Source: Campylobacter hominis ATCC BAA-381
Lineage (GTDB): Bacteria > Campylobacterota > Campylobacteria > Campylobacterales > Campylobacteraceae
Length of the DNA stretch: 64,000 nucleotides
Assembly (NCBI RefSeq): GCF_000017585.1
Contig: NC_009714.1
Location: 868,001-932,000 of the forward strand
Direction of reading: 5' to 3'
Positions within the stretch are counted from its first letter, which is position 1; each line of letters starts with the position of its first letter. Below, in pieces: positions 49,219 to 58,718 of the stretch. The position numbers were made by a program, and so were the translations under genes. The notes beneath the pieces are model-generated. The model was not told the DNA's origin, ran no database searches, and saw only the letters and a list, made by a program, of their open reading frames with translations.

Positions 49219-50916
49219 TTAAATTTCATCTAAAATTTCCATAAAATTTTTAACATCTATGAAGCCCGTTATCTGCAAATCTTTAAGTTCTTTACCGTTT
49301 TTATAAAAAATCAAAGCCGGCGGACCGAAAACATTAAATTTTTGCATAAGTTTTAGATCTTCATCGCCATTTCTGCTTACATCTATTTTCACAAGATCAA
49401 AATTTTGTAAAATTTCATACACTTTACGATCTTTAAAAGTATCTTTTTCCAAGAGCTTGCAATTCTCACACCAACTTGCCCAAAAATCAACCATAACAGG
49501 CTTTTTTGTATTTTGTACAAAATTTTCAAGATCATCTAATGTTGAAATTTCAGTAAATTGCAATTCGTTCCTACCTGAAATTTTTGCAGTCGTGAAATTT
49601 TCAAAAGGTTTTAAAGCCGAAACTGCACCACTAAAAAATCCTACAAGCAGAAAAACGGAATAAATTAACGCTAAAAGCGAAATAACACGCCTGATTTTAT
49701 GAACTCTGAAATCAAAAATTCCAAAAAATACGGCAAAACTTACACCTAAAATTCCATAAAGTAAAAGTGAAAAATTTTCGCCCCAAACACGCGTTCCAAG
49801 CCAAATTGCCATTATAAGAAGCAAAAAACCGAAAATTCGTGTTATAAGATTCATCCAAGCTCCCGGATGAGGTAAAAATTTCGCACTTATTCCAAGCAAA
49901 AGCAGCGGTATTCCTGAACCGAAACCAAGAAAAAATAAAGCAGACGTTCCTAAAAATATATCTCCGCTTTGTGTAATATAAAGTAAAGCACCGGCTAATG
50001 GTGCCGCAACGCAAGGACCAACTATTAAAGCGGAGAAAATTCCCATCACAAAAATGCCGAAATATCCGCTTGATTTATCGCCTTTTTGAGTAAAAAATGT
50101 TTGCAAACGCGAAGGAAGACGAATCTCATAAAATCCGAACATTGAAAAAGCTAAAAATACAAAAACGGCGCAAAGTCCTAAAATGACGGCCGGCATTTGC
50201 AAAATACTTTGCAAACTTGCTCCAAAAAAACTTGCTAAAAATCCGGTAACTGCATAAGCAAGAGAAATTCCTAAAACATAAATAAGACTGACTAAAAATG
50301 CGCCCTTGCCAGCATTTTTTGAAGTTTTGGCAACTATTACAGACGAAAGTATCGGCACCATAGGAAAAATACAAGGCGTAAACGAAAGCAAAATTCCATA
50401 ACCGAAAAAACTCAAAAGTGTAAGAATGAAATTTTTATTTTTTATATCGTCAGCTATAGCCGTTTGTTCGTTAAAAGAGGCGTTTTTTAAATCTTTTTGA
50501 TTTAAAGACACTATTTTATAATTTCCATCTTTTTTTTCATAACTGAAACTTCTGGTTTGCGGCGGATAACAAAAACCGCTTGCAGAACAACCGATAAAAT
50601 CAAGTGCAATAGAAAATTTATCACTTTTTGCAATATTTTCAGGCAGTGTAATAAAAAATTCGCCTGCAAAAATTTCATTGTTTTTATAAATTTTACTATC
50701 AGGAAATTTTGCATTTTCATTCAATAACAAACTATTTTTAACAAAGTGAATTTTAAAACTGTTTTTATAAACATAAATATCTTCAGCTATCTTAAAATCG
50801 AAGTAAATTTTTTCATTTTGAATAGTCGAATCAACAACAAAAGCTTTAAATGGCTGAATTGGTGCGGCAAAACAAAAAGTAAAAAAAGATAATAAACTAA
50901 GTAAAATTTTAAACAA
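49219..50916 (-). CDS. dsbD: Thiol:disulfide interchange protein DsbD
   Basis: Carries electrons from cytoplasmic thioredoxin across the inner membrane to periplasmic disulfide reductases and cytochrome c maturation. It has a signal peptide, N-terminal DsbD-alpha domain with cysteines in IGCSASGFCYPP, and eight membrane segments with active-site Cys in SFTPCIFPMVP and VGPCVAAPLAG. The C-terminal thioredoxin-like domain has WASWCENC. I chose TTG at 50916 (565 residues): GGAGAG (50921-50926) lies four bases before it and it begins a clean signal peptide; a TTG nine codons upstream is poorer. Confidence 0.93.
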   Translation of the reverse strand: MFKILLSLLSFFTFCFAAPIQPFKAFVVDSTIQNEKIYFDFKIAEDIYVYKNSFKIHFVKNSLLLNENAKFPDSKIYKNNEIFAGEFFITLPENIAKSDKFSIALDFIGCSASGFCYPPQTRSFSYEKKDGNYKIVSLNQKDLKNASFNEQTAIADDIKNKNFILTLLSFFGYGILLSFTPCIFPMVPILSSVIVAKTSKNAGKGAFLVSLIYVLGISLAYAVTGFLASFFGASLQSILQMPAVILGLCAVFVFLAFSMFGFYEIRLPSRLQTFFTQKGDKSSGYFGIFVMGIFSALIVGPCVAAPLAGALLYITQSGDIFLGTSALFFLGFGSGIPLLLLGISAKFLPHPGAWMNLITRIFGFLLLIMAIWLGTRVWGENFSLLLYGILGVSFAVFFGIFDFRVHKIRRVISLLALIYSVFLLVGFFSGAVSALKPFENFTTAKISGRNELQFTEISTLDDLENFVQNTKKPVMVDFWASWCENCKLLEKDTFKDRKVYEILQNFDLVKIDVSRNGDEDLKLMQKFNVFGPPALIFYKNGKELKDLQITGFIDVKNFMEILDEI

Positions 50917-50995
50917 AATACTCTCCAAAATTTTAAAATCCAATGATTTTAACTGAAATTTATAAATTTTTTCGAAATTTTAAGAAAGAATAAAA

Positions 50996-51001
50996 TATAA
51001 T
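50996..51001 (+). promoter_or_regulatory. ppk2 promoter -10 box
   Basis: TATAAT 28 bases before the ppk2 ATG; AAAGGA (51018-51023) is the RBS. It is divergent from dsbD in a 113-base region. Confidence 0.55.
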
Positions 51002-51029
51002 AATAAAGACATTTTGTAAAGGAAAAGTT

Positions 51030-51818
51030 ATGGAAAAAAAAGATTATGAAAAAGAGCTTGTATTTTTACAAACTGAACTTTTAAAATTTCAATATTATGT
51101 AAAAGAACATCAGTTGAAAGTTTTGATTATCATGGAAGGTCGCGACGCAGCTGGAAAAGGTGGCACAATCAAACGCCTGACAGAACATTTAAATCCTCGC
51201 GGATGTCGCGTTGTAGCACTTTCAAAACCAAGCGACGTGGAACTTACGCAATGGTATTTTCAAAGATATGTCGCTCATTTACCAAGCGGCGGTGAAATCG
51301 TAATATTTGACAGAAGCTGGTATAACCGCGCTATGGTCGAGCCTGTGATGGGTTTTTGCACTCCTGAACAACACAGTGATTTTTTAAAAGCTGTGCCTAT
51401 ATTTGAACAACTTTTAAGCCAAAGCGGTATAAAAATTTTTAAATTTTTCCTTTCTATAAATAAAAATACGCAAGCGAAACGTTTTAAAGAGCGCGAAGAA
51501 GATCCGTTAAAATCATACAAAATTTCAGATGTAGATAAAAAATCGCAAGAACTTTGGGATAAATACACAATCGCTCAATACAATATGTTTTTGCAAACCG
51601 ACACAAAAGCAAATCCTTGGACGATTATCGATACAAACGACAAAAAAGTAGGTAGAATAAATACTTTTAAGACAATTTTAAAAACAGTTGAATATCAAGA
51701 CAAACCGAAGCCTAGATATTTTGAAATCACGGAAGGCAAGGTCTATGACGCGCAAGCTGAAATACGCCGTCTAAGCCAAAATTTTCCAAATATAAATATG
51801 TATAGCAATATAGCATAA
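51030..51818 (+). CDS. ppk2: Polyphosphate kinase 2
   Basis: PPK2-family enzyme (262 residues) that uses inorganic polyphosphate to phosphorylate nucleoside diphosphates, mainly making GTP. It has a P-loop fold: Walker A GRDAAGKGG near residue 34, lid-region residues RGCRVVALSKPS, and Walker B IVIFDRSWYNRAMVEPVMG. FKEREEDPLKSYKISDVD and TIAQYNMFLQT follow. One domain only, the short class I type. It faces pbpA across a 450-base spacer and has its own promoter. Confidence 0.95.
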   Translation: MEKKDYEKELVFLQTELLKFQYYVKEHQLKVLIIMEGRDAAGKGGTIKRLTEHLNPRGCRVVALSKPSDVELTQWYFQRYVAHLPSGGEIVIFDRSWYNRAMVEPVMGFCTPEQHSDFLKAVPIFEQLLSQSGIKIFKFFLSINKNTQAKRFKEREEDPLKSYKISDVDKKSQELWDKYTIAQYNMFLQTDTKANPWTIIDTNDKKVGRINTFKTILKTVEYQDKPKPRYFEITEGKVYDAQAEIRRLSQNFPNINMYSNIA

Positions 51819-51825
51819 CTAAATT

Positions 51826-51871
51826 TTGCCGTTTCGAAAAAAAAGCTTCTAAAATTTGCAACGGCAATTTT
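51826..51871 (+). terminator. Likely ppk2 terminator
   Basis: TTGCCGTT (51826-51833) pairs perfectly with AACGGCAA (51860-51867), which is followed by TTTT. The loop of 26 bases is long. It starts eight bases after the ppk2 stop. Confidence 0.45.
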
Positions 51872-52190
51872 GATTTTAAATACTGCAAATAATTTGAAAG
51901 ATTGATTTTAAAATTTACAAACTGAAATAGCTTTTTTAAAAACTGATTGTTTATATATTCTTTATTGGAAGAACATTTAAAAACAAAAAAGCGCTTTGTA
52001 AAAATACAGTCAGATTTTTTACTTAAATTTATTTCGAATTTTAAAAATTTTATCGGACTTAAAATTTAAATGAATTGATTTTTTTATAAGCACAAATATT
52101 TATAAAATCATAAAATTTTTAACCATTTAAAAACGCAAAATTTTTATATTCATAATTTTAACACAAATGAAAATTTTAATTCTTATAAAA

Positions 52191-52212
52191 TTTAAGCCGT
52201 TTTTAGCTTAAA
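52191..52212 (-). terminator. Secondary hairpin downstream of pbpA
   Basis: TTTAAGC (52191-52197) pairs with GCTTAAA (52206-52212) around eight bases; read on the minus strand it is followed by TTTT. It lies just after the main pbpA terminator and may be a back-up. Confidence 0.35.
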
Positions 52213-52216
52213 AATA

Positions 52217-52256
52217 AAATTCAAGCAAAGAAAATAAATTTCATCAGCTTGAATTT
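52217..52256 (-). terminator. Intrinsic terminator of the alaS-maf-pbpA unit
   Basis: AAATTCAAGC (52217-52226) and GCTTGAATTT (52247-52256) form a perfect 10-bp stem with a 20-base loop; on the minus strand T-rich sequence (TATTTTT) follows. It begins 16 bases after the pbpA stop. Confidence 0.65.
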
Positions 52257-52271
52257 TAAAACCGCAAATTT

Positions 52272-54188
52272 TTAAAACAATACACTTGTTGCGTTTATAT
52301 CTACACTTTCTTCAGGTAAAGGAGATTTTTTTGTATAGTATTCCACAGAATTATAATATTTTTCAGTAAATACGCCGGATGGCATATCAAATTTGCGTTT
52401 TGTTTCAGGATGAATTTTTAAATAATTAGTTAAAAATCTTGCAAAAACAGGTGCAGCTGTTCTGCTTCCGCCCTCTACATGTCTCATCGGTTTATAATTA
52501 TCATTTCCATACCAGACTATAATCAAAATCTCAGGCGTATATCCGCAAAACCACGCATCTATACTATCGTTTGAAGTCCCTGTTTTGCCGGCAACTTCAA
52601 TTCCGGCAACTCTTGCTCTTGCGCCGGTTCCGGCATTTACAATATTTTGCATTAAAGTTATCATCAAATAAGCTTGTTCCGGCTTTAAAACTCGCCTTTT
52701 TTCAGGCTCAAAATATGTCATTTTACCGTTTTTATCGCTTATCGCTTTTATAAATTTTGATTTGCTTGTAAGTCCCATTCCAGGCCAAACCGAATAAGAG
52801 CTTGAATATTCAAGTGGTGAAATTCCATAACTTCCGACCGCAATCGATAAAATTTCAGGAATATCATTAAAACCGAAATCATTCAATTTTTTTACAGCTC
52901 TATGAACGCCTATACTATCGAGCAAATTTATACTTGCAAGATTGCGCGATTTCTGTAAGGCTTGTTTAAGCGTAATATAACCTTGAAATGAATTGTCAAA
53001 ATTTTTAGGTGTCCAGGCTTTGTTGCTTCCATCATCAAAACTTCTTGGCACATCGGCCACTTCGCTCATTGTAGAATATCCCATATCAAGAGCGATTTGA
53101 TATATAAAAGGTTTAAAACTTGATCCTGTTTGACGCTTACTTTGAGTTGCACGGTTAAAATTGCTTTTAGCGTAATCAACTCCGCCAACCAAAGCTAAAA
53201 TATCTCCATTTGTAGGATTTGTAACGACAATAGCGCCATTTACTATGCTTGCATTTGCATCTTTATTACGTTTCAGAATTTCATTGTAACCGAAATTTAA
53301 AGCTTCATTAGCAAGTTCTTGAGCTGCAAGATCAACACTTGTATAAATGCTGTATCCGCCAGTTTTTATATCAGGATATAAAGCAAGTGCTTCTTTCATA
53401 ACTTCATCCGTAACATACGGCTCTCTGTTTTGTGTAAGAGTTTCATCATATACAACAGGTTTTTCCTGCATAGCTATTTGATATTCAGTTTTATTTATCC
53501 AGCCAAGTTCATACATTCTTGATATTACACTATTTGCGCGTGAAAGTGATAAATCCATATGTTTTGTAGGATCATAACTGCTTGGGGCTTTTGGCATACC
53601 GACAAGCATCGCAATTTCCTTTAAAGTCAAATCGGCAAGATCTTTCTTAAAATATCCAAGAGACGCTGTTCTTATACCGTAATACTGATGTCCGAAATAA
53701 ACTTCATTAAAATAGCGCTCCAAAATTTCTTCTTTACTGAGCGTATTTTCTATCTTAAGAGCCAAAATAGCCTCTTTTATCTTTCTCTCAATCTTTTTTT
53801 CACTGGTCAGCACCAAAGTTTTAATTAGTTGTTGTGTAATCGTAGAAGCCCCTTCTACAAATTTCATCGCTTTTACGTCTTTTAAAATAGCTCTAAATAT
53901 AGCTTCTACATTTATTCCTTCGTGTTCAAAAAAACTTGTATCTTCTATCGCTACAAGAGCTTCTATAACGCGTCCTGGGATTTCATCGTATTTTACATAA
54001 ATTCTGTTTTCCTTATCAAAAACATTTGCAATTAAATCGCCGTTTCTATCATAAATTTTGGTCGTTAGCGGCGGATTATAATTTATTATATTATCACTTT
54101 CAAGTTTTATACTTGAATAAAAATACAAAAAAATACCGCAAAACGCAAAAAAGCAGATAGTCAAAAAACTGAATAAAACTCTTACCAT
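52272..54188 (-). CDS. pbpA: Bifunctional penicillin-binding protein 1A
   Basis: Class A PBP (638 residues) that polymerises and cross-links peptidoglycan. One N-terminal membrane anchor (residues 5-25) precedes the GT51 glycosyltransferase domain with catalytic Glu in AIEDTSFFEHEGI and GASTITQQLIKTLVL, and ILERYFNEVYFGHQYYGI. The transpeptidase domain has the nucleophile Ser in TGSSFKPFIYQ, the SXN motif SRN and the KTG motif AGKTGTSND. It overlaps maf by seven bases and is the last gene of the alaS-membrane protein-maf-pbpA unit. Confidence 0.95.
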   Translation of the reverse strand: MVRVLFSFLTICFFAFCGIFLYFYSSIKLESDNIINYNPPLTTKIYDRNGDLIANVFDKENRIYVKYDEIPGRVIEALVAIEDTSFFEHEGINVEAIFRAILKDVKAMKFVEGASTITQQLIKTLVLTSEKKIERKIKEAILALKIENTLSKEEILERYFNEVYFGHQYYGIRTASLGYFKKDLADLTLKEIAMLVGMPKAPSSYDPTKHMDLSLSRANSVISRMYELGWINKTEYQIAMQEKPVVYDETLTQNREPYVTDEVMKEALALYPDIKTGGYSIYTSVDLAAQELANEALNFGYNEILKRNKDANASIVNGAIVVTNPTNGDILALVGGVDYAKSNFNRATQSKRQTGSSFKPFIYQIALDMGYSTMSEVADVPRSFDDGSNKAWTPKNFDNSFQGYITLKQALQKSRNLASINLLDSIGVHRAVKKLNDFGFNDIPEILSIAVGSYGISPLEYSSSYSVWPGMGLTSKSKFIKAISDKNGKMTYFEPEKRRVLKPEQAYLMITLMQNIVNAGTGARARVAGIEVAGKTGTSNDSIDAWFCGYTPEILIIVWYGNDNYKPMRHVEGGSRTAAPVFARFLTNYLKIHPETKRKFDMPSGVFTEKYYNSVEYYTKKSPLPEESVDINATSVLF

Positions 54189-54730
54189 AAATACCTCTTT
54201 AAAATTTTCACATTTAAACCCATAGCCGTATAAGTTTCGCCGCTTTGGTCAATAATAAATTTTTTATTAAATCCTTCTATCATCATAGCTCCGGCTTTAC
54301 CTTTATATTCGCCGCCTGCAATATATTTTTCTATCTCTTCAAAAGGAAATTTTGCAAAATGAAACATAGATATGCTGATATTTTCAATTATCTTTTCTCT
54401 GCTTACAAAAATAAGTGCCGAAATCACGCCGGCTTTATTTCCACTTTGCAAATTAAGCATTTCACGCGCTTCTTCATCGTTTTTTGCTTTACCTAAAATT
54501 TTACCTGAGCAGATTACGCTGCTGTCTGCAAAAAGAACATTGTCGTATTTAGAACCGTATATTTTAAAAAACTGCTCTTTTTTAGCCTGTGCAACTTTAT
54601 AAGAATAACTCATATAGCAAGTTTTAGCGATTTTACTTTCATCGAAATTTACAGGAATTTGTGTAAATTCAATGCCGTTTTCTTTTAAAATTTTAGCTCT
54701 TGTAGTAGAACTGGAAGCCAAATAAATCAC
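54182..54730 (-). CDS. maf: Maf-family nucleotide pyrophosphatase
   Basis: Maf/YhdE-type house-cleaning nucleotide pyrophosphatase that hydrolyses dTTP, UTP or modified nucleotides; also known as septum formation inhibitor. The 182-residue protein has the start [36 protein letters not shown] and EYKGKAGAMMIEGF. The start is GTG, overlapping the upstream stop as GTGA. The usual Asp-Thr in the ADT-V motif is here ADSSV, as in other epsilonproteobacterial members as far as I recall. Confidence 0.9.
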   Translation of the reverse strand: MIYLASSSTTRAKILKENGIEFTQIPVNFDESKIAKTCYMSYSYKVAQAKKEQFFKIYGSKYDNVLFADSSVICSGKILGKAKNDEEAREMLNLQSGNKAGVISALIFVSREKIIENISISMFHFAKFPFEEIEKYIAGGEYKGKAGAMMIEGFNKKFIIDQSGETYTAMGLNVKILKRYLW

Positions 54731-55203
54731 GCTATATCCTTAATTACAAAACCAAGATAAACACAAATAAAGCAAACAACGATATTAAGCGGCGTAAAGT
54801 ATTTTGTGATAATAGCTAAAAAATCGCTATTTTGGTTATTGTCACCATTTTGCAATGCTTTTTTTAAAAGCAAAATTTCATAATGCATATAAATAAAATT
54901 TATAAAAATAAAAATGGCGCAAACCCATTTTGTAACAAAAATCGTATTTATCATAGGATCTATAAAAGAATTTCGGCTCATAAATATACCGCTTAAAGCT
55001 AAACAACCGAATAAAACAAAAAATATTTTTTCATAAAAAGCTATAAAATTTAAAATTTTATCAATGGAAATACTGAATTTTTCATAAAATCTAATGCAAA
55101 AAATAGCGCAAAACTGAGCGCTGATAAGCAAAATAGCTAAAAAAATATGCAAGAGCGGTAAAACTTGTTCCGCTCTTGCGAATGAAGAATTTATTTCATT
55201 CAA
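54727..55203 (-). CDS. Four-helix membrane protein of unknown function
   Basis: A 158-residue integral membrane protein with four hydrophobic segments (about residues 16-38, 54-75, 86-107 and 134-155). Charged residues are few; His18 in [10 protein letters not shown] and His107 in MHYEILL could bind heme or metal, but nothing shows this. I do not recognise the family. It lies between alaS and maf, with 4-base overlaps on both sides (TTGA start, GTGA end); from memory these two are adjacent in C. jejuni. The start is TTG with AAAGG upstream. Confidence 0.75.
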   Translation of the reverse strand: MNEINSSFARAEQVLPLLHIFLAILLISAQFCAIFCIRFYEKFSISIDKILNFIAFYEKIFFVLFGCLALSGIFMSRNSFIDPMINTIFVTKWVCAIFIFINFIYMHYEILLLKKALQNGDNNQNSDFLAIITKYFTPLNIVVCFICVYLGFVIKDIA

Positions 55204-57737
55204 ATTTTTGCCTTTATAAGATCGCGAGCAAAATTTACGGCTTCATCAATTTTTGTCATATCTTTTCCACCGGCTGTGGCAAAATCATCTCGTCCGCCGC
55301 CGCCGCCGCCTAAAATTTTAGCGATTTGTTTTACGATTTCGCCTGCTTTTAATGGAGCATTTTTAACTCCTGCCGCGATTTGAACTCTACCATCCTCCAC
55401 TTTAAAAAATACGGCGACAATTTTATCGTTTTCATTTTTTAACTCATCGATTTTTGTTTTTATATCTCCGTCAAACTCGCTAACTACGAATTTAATGCCG
55501 TTTTTTTCATCCAAATCAATAACTTTTGCAGCACTTGCTTTTGATATTTCATTTTTCAAAGATTTTATTTCATCTTTTAATTTTTTGATTGCACTAAGCG
55601 CTTCATTTGATTTTAATGCATTTTGAACTTCCGAAAATTCGCTGCGAAAGTTTTTTGCATAATTTATGGCGGCTTTTGAACAGACAGCTTCAATTCTACG
55701 AACTCCGGCACTTACTCCACTTTCTTTTACAATATAAAAGCTACCGATTTCCCATAAATTTCTAACATGCGTTCCGCCGCAAAATTCTTTACTTTCACCA
55801 AGAGTTAAGACACGCACTTTATCACCGTATTTTTCACTAAACATCGCAATTGCGCCGCTTTTTATAGCTTCATTTATATCCATTATTTCTGTTTTTGAAG
55901 CCCCGCCTTTTGAAATTTGGCTATTTACGTTATTTTCTATTTTTAAAAGTTGCTCGCTAGTTAAAGATTTCGGATATGTAAAATCAAATCTAAGTCGCTC
56001 GCTATCCACGCTACTTCCTGCTTGTCCGACTCCTGAGCCTAAAATTTCGCGCAAAGCCAAATGAAGTAAATGCGTAGCGCTGTGATGGCGTGCGGTTTCT
56101 ATTCTAGCCTCATCAACTTCACATTTTACGATATCGCCTACTTTTAAGTTTGTGCTTGTTTCAACTTCACTTAAATTCAGTCCGAAAAACTTTTGGGTAT
56201 CGGTTACTTTATTTGAACCGTTTATCAAACCTGTATCATAAATTTGACCGCCTGATTGAGCGTAAAATGGAGTTTCATCAAGCATTATCCAACCGATATT
56301 TCCAGCTTTTAATTCATCCACATTTCTAAAATCATTATTTAAAATAGCTAAAATTTTACTTTGTGATTTCATCGTTTCATAACCGATGAATTTATTTTCA
56401 CCGAATTTTTCCAAAAGCGCTTTAAAATCGCCTTTTTCTTTGATTTTATCGCCACTTCCCTTCCAACTTGCTTTTGCTCTTGCTTTTTGCTCGTTCATAA
56501 GTTCGTCGAATTTCTTTTCATCTACTTTTTTGCCGATTTCTCTAAGCATATCGGCGGTCAAATCAAGCGGAAAGCCGTAAGTATCATAAAGCTTAAATGC
56601 GATTTCACCTGAAAAAACATCTTTCGTATTTGCAAGTTGGGCCTTAAAAAGTTCAAGTCCCGCTGATATGGTAGATAAAAATCTCTCTTCTTCCAGTTTT
56701 ATAATCTCTTTTATGGTTTCTTTTTTTTCAAGCAAATAAGAATAGTGATGCCCCATAAGCTCGCATACGTTATCCACCAACTTATACATAAAAGGCTCTT
56801 TTAAACCAAGTAGATATCCATGTCTTAAAGCTCTTCTTAAAATTCTTCTAAGAACGTAACCCCTGCCCTCTTTGTCGAAATTAACACCTTGAGCAATCAA
56901 AAATGTAATCGATCTTATATGATCTGCGATAACCCTATAGCTTGCTCCACTTTCATATTTATAAGGTTTTCCGCAAAGTTTTTCAACGGCGTGAATAAGA
57001 GGCATAAAAATAGAACTGTCATAATTGCTGAAAACACCCTCTTTTATCGCTGTAACACGTTCTAATCCCATTCCTGTGTCAATTGAAGGTTTTGGCAAAG
57101 GTGAAAGATTTCCGGCTTTATCGCGTTCAAATTGCATAAAAACCAAATTCCAAATTTCAAGGAAACGATCGCCGTCTCCGCCCATATAATCTTCTTTTCC
57201 GTGAAAATACTCTTCACCCTGGTCATAAAAAATTTCACTGCAAGGCCCACAAGGTCCTGTATCGCCCATCGCCCAAAAATTATCATGATCGCCAAAACGG
57301 TAAATTCTCTCTTTTGCGATGTGTTTCGCCCAAATTTCAAAAGCCTCATCATCTTTTTCATGAACGGTTACGTAAAGTTTATCTTTGTCAAGTTTTAAAA
57401 TTTCAGTTATAAATTCCCAAGCATAAGCTATTGCATTTTCTTTAAAATATTCTCCGAAACTGAAATTTCCAAGCATTTCAAAAAATGTATGGTGTCGCGC
57501 CGTATAGCCGACATTATCCAAATCATTGTGCTTACCACCCGCTCTTATACACGTTTGACAACTTGTTCGAATCGGCGGAGTCGGTCTTGGCACGGCGCCG
57601 GTGAAAATATTTTTAAAAGGTACCATTCCGGCATTTGTAAAAAGAAGTGAAGCATCATCCGGCACAAGTGGTGCGGAAGCTATTATTTCGTGTCCTTTTG
57701 AAGCAAAAAAGTCTAAAAATTCTTTTCTAATATCCAT
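55200..57737 (-). CDS. alaS: Alanyl-tRNA synthetase
   Basis: Charges tRNA(Ala). The 845-residue protein has the class II catalytic core ([20 protein letters not shown] region; [19 protein letters not shown]), the editing domain with zinc-binding [11 protein letters not shown] and CGGTHVRN, and a C-terminal DHHA1-like C-Ala domain with a glycine run (GGGGGGRDD near 825). The glycine run is encoded by a short CCG trinucleotide repeat on the plus strand (about 55294-55310). First gene of the alaS-membrane protein-maf-pbpA unit. Confidence 0.97.
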   Translation of the reverse strand: MDIRKEFLDFFASKGHEIIASAPLVPDDASLLFTNAGMVPFKNIFTGAVPRPTPPIRTSCQTCIRAGGKHNDLDNVGYTARHHTFFEMLGNFSFGEYFKENAIAYAWEFITEILKLDKDKLYVTVHEKDDEAFEIWAKHIAKERIYRFGDHDNFWAMGDTGPCGPCSEIFYDQGEEYFHGKEDYMGGDGDRFLEIWNLVFMQFERDKAGNLSPLPKPSIDTGMGLERVTAIKEGVFSNYDSSIFMPLIHAVEKLCGKPYKYESGASYRVIADHIRSITFLIAQGVNFDKEGRGYVLRRILRRALRHGYLLGLKEPFMYKLVDNVCELMGHHYSYLLEKKETIKEIIKLEEERFLSTISAGLELFKAQLANTKDVFSGEIAFKLYDTYGFPLDLTADMLREIGKKVDEKKFDELMNEQKARAKASWKGSGDKIKEKGDFKALLEKFGENKFIGYETMKSQSKILAILNNDFRNVDELKAGNIGWIMLDETPFYAQSGGQIYDTGLINGSNKVTDTQKFFGLNLSEVETSTNLKVGDIVKCEVDEARIETARHHSATHLLHLALREILGSGVGQAGSSVDSERLRFDFTYPKSLTSEQLLKIENNVNSQISKGGASKTEIMDINEAIKSGAIAMFSEKYGDKVRVLTLGESKEFCGGTHVRNLWEIGSFYIVKESGVSAGVRRIEAVCSKAAINYAKNFRSEFSEVQNALKSNEALSAIKKLKDEIKSLKNEISKASAAKVIDLDEKNGIKFVVSEFDGDIKTKIDELKNENDKIVAVFFKVEDGRVQIAAGVKNAPLKAGEIVKQIAKILGGGGGGRDDFATAGGKDMTKIDEAVNFARDLIKAKI

Positions 57738-57819
57738 TTTTTTCCTTATAAAATCTAAAAATTTCGGCTCATTTTAGCCAAATTTCGTTTAAAATTTCCA
57801 AAATTTAGATTTGCTTTGA

Positions 57820-57825
57820 TATAAT
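57820..57825 (+). promoter_or_regulatory. Promoter -10 of oxidoreductase-hemH unit
   Basis: TATAAT in TTTGATATAATTTCG, 29 bases before the ATG at 57855; AGGA is the RBS. It is divergent from alaS in a 117-base region. Confidence 0.6.
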
Positions 57826-57854
57826 TTCGTGATATTTAAAATTTTAGGATAGTT

Positions 57855-58718
57855 ATGAAAAAAAAAGTTGCGCTAATCGGTGCTGATACGTTAAAAGGAG
57901 CTCTTCATCTCAGTGAACTTCGTAGAAGCGATTATTTCGAATTGGTAGGCATCGTAGATGAAAATCAAAAAGATTACGGCAGGTTTGAAAATTTTGCAAG
58001 CTTACAGGATCTTTTTAACGAAGTTTCGATAGACGCCATGATAATCGCCACTAATCCAAAAAATCATAAAGAAAACATCTTAAAATGTATAAATTACACA
58101 AAAAATATTTTAGTGCAAGCACCATTAGCAAATACTTTAAGTCAGACAAGAGAGATAAACTACGCCATAAAAACAAATAAAATAAATCTTGCGGTTGCTT
58201 ACAATAACCGCTTTAATCCGGCTATTATTTCATTAATACGTGAGCTTAAAAAAGAAAAGGAAATTTACAGTTTAAACTTTATAAACGCTTCAAATGAAGG
58301 CGAAATTTTGGATTATCTTATCAAAGATATCGATTTATGTAAGTTTATCTGTAATAGTGAAATTACAAATTTTAATTTAAACAAAACTTTATTCGGTGAA
58401 AACAATACTCCCGGAATTTTAAACGCGGCAATAAAATTAAAAAACGAAATTTTAATAAATTTTATGTGCTCGAAACTTTATCCGATCAGAAGACATAAGA
58501 TTGAAGTTAGCGCCGATAGCGGCTTTTATATCGCCGATTTGATAACTTTTACGCTTCACAAACACACTGAAAACGGCCTAATAAATTTAAGAGTTGATAA
58601 CGATAATTTCAGCATTAGAAAAACTCACGAAGCATTTTTTAATTTTTGCGACAGCTGTGAACTTTCCGGATTGGCGGATATAGAAAATTCAATAAAAATA
58701 AGAGAAATTTTATGCTGA
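57855..58718 (+). CDS. Gfo/Idh/MocA-like protein lacking the EKP motif
   Basis: A 287-residue protein with an N-terminal Rossmann fold (VALIGADTLKGALHLSELRR) and the general Gfo/Idh/MocA layout: VGIVDENQ, SIDAMIIATNPKNHKENILKC. At the place of the family's catalytic EKP (Glu-Lys-Pro) it has VQAPLANT, so the usual lysine is missing, and the glycine-rich loop is GADTLKG rather than GXGXXG. It may bind NAD(H) poorly or have become non-catalytic. From memory C. jejuni has a similar gene next to hemH. The next gene starts inside its last codons. Confidence 0.7.
   Translation: MKKKVALIGADTLKGALHLSELRRSDYFELVGIVDENQKDYGRFENFASLQDLFNEVSIDAMIIATNPKNHKENILKCINYTKNILVQAPLANTLSQTREINYAIKTNKINLAVAYNNRFNPAIISLIRELKKEKEIYSLNFINASNEGEILDYLIKDIDLCKFICNSEITNFNLNKTLFGENNTPGILNAAIKLKNEILINFMCSKLYPIRRHKIEVSADSGFYIADLITFTLHKHTENGLINLRVDNDNFSIRKTHEAFFNFCDSCELSGLADIENSIKIREILC

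Larger units (their letters stand above)
51819..52271. other. Spacer between convergent ppk2 and pbpA
   Basis: About 450 AT-rich bases with terminator-like hairpins at both ends (listed separately) and no gene in between. Confidence 0.5.

Noticed and set aside
55294-55310. CCG trinucleotide repeat
   Set aside because: It encodes the glycine run of the AlaS C-terminal domain, a normal family feature, so not a mobile or phase-variable repeat.
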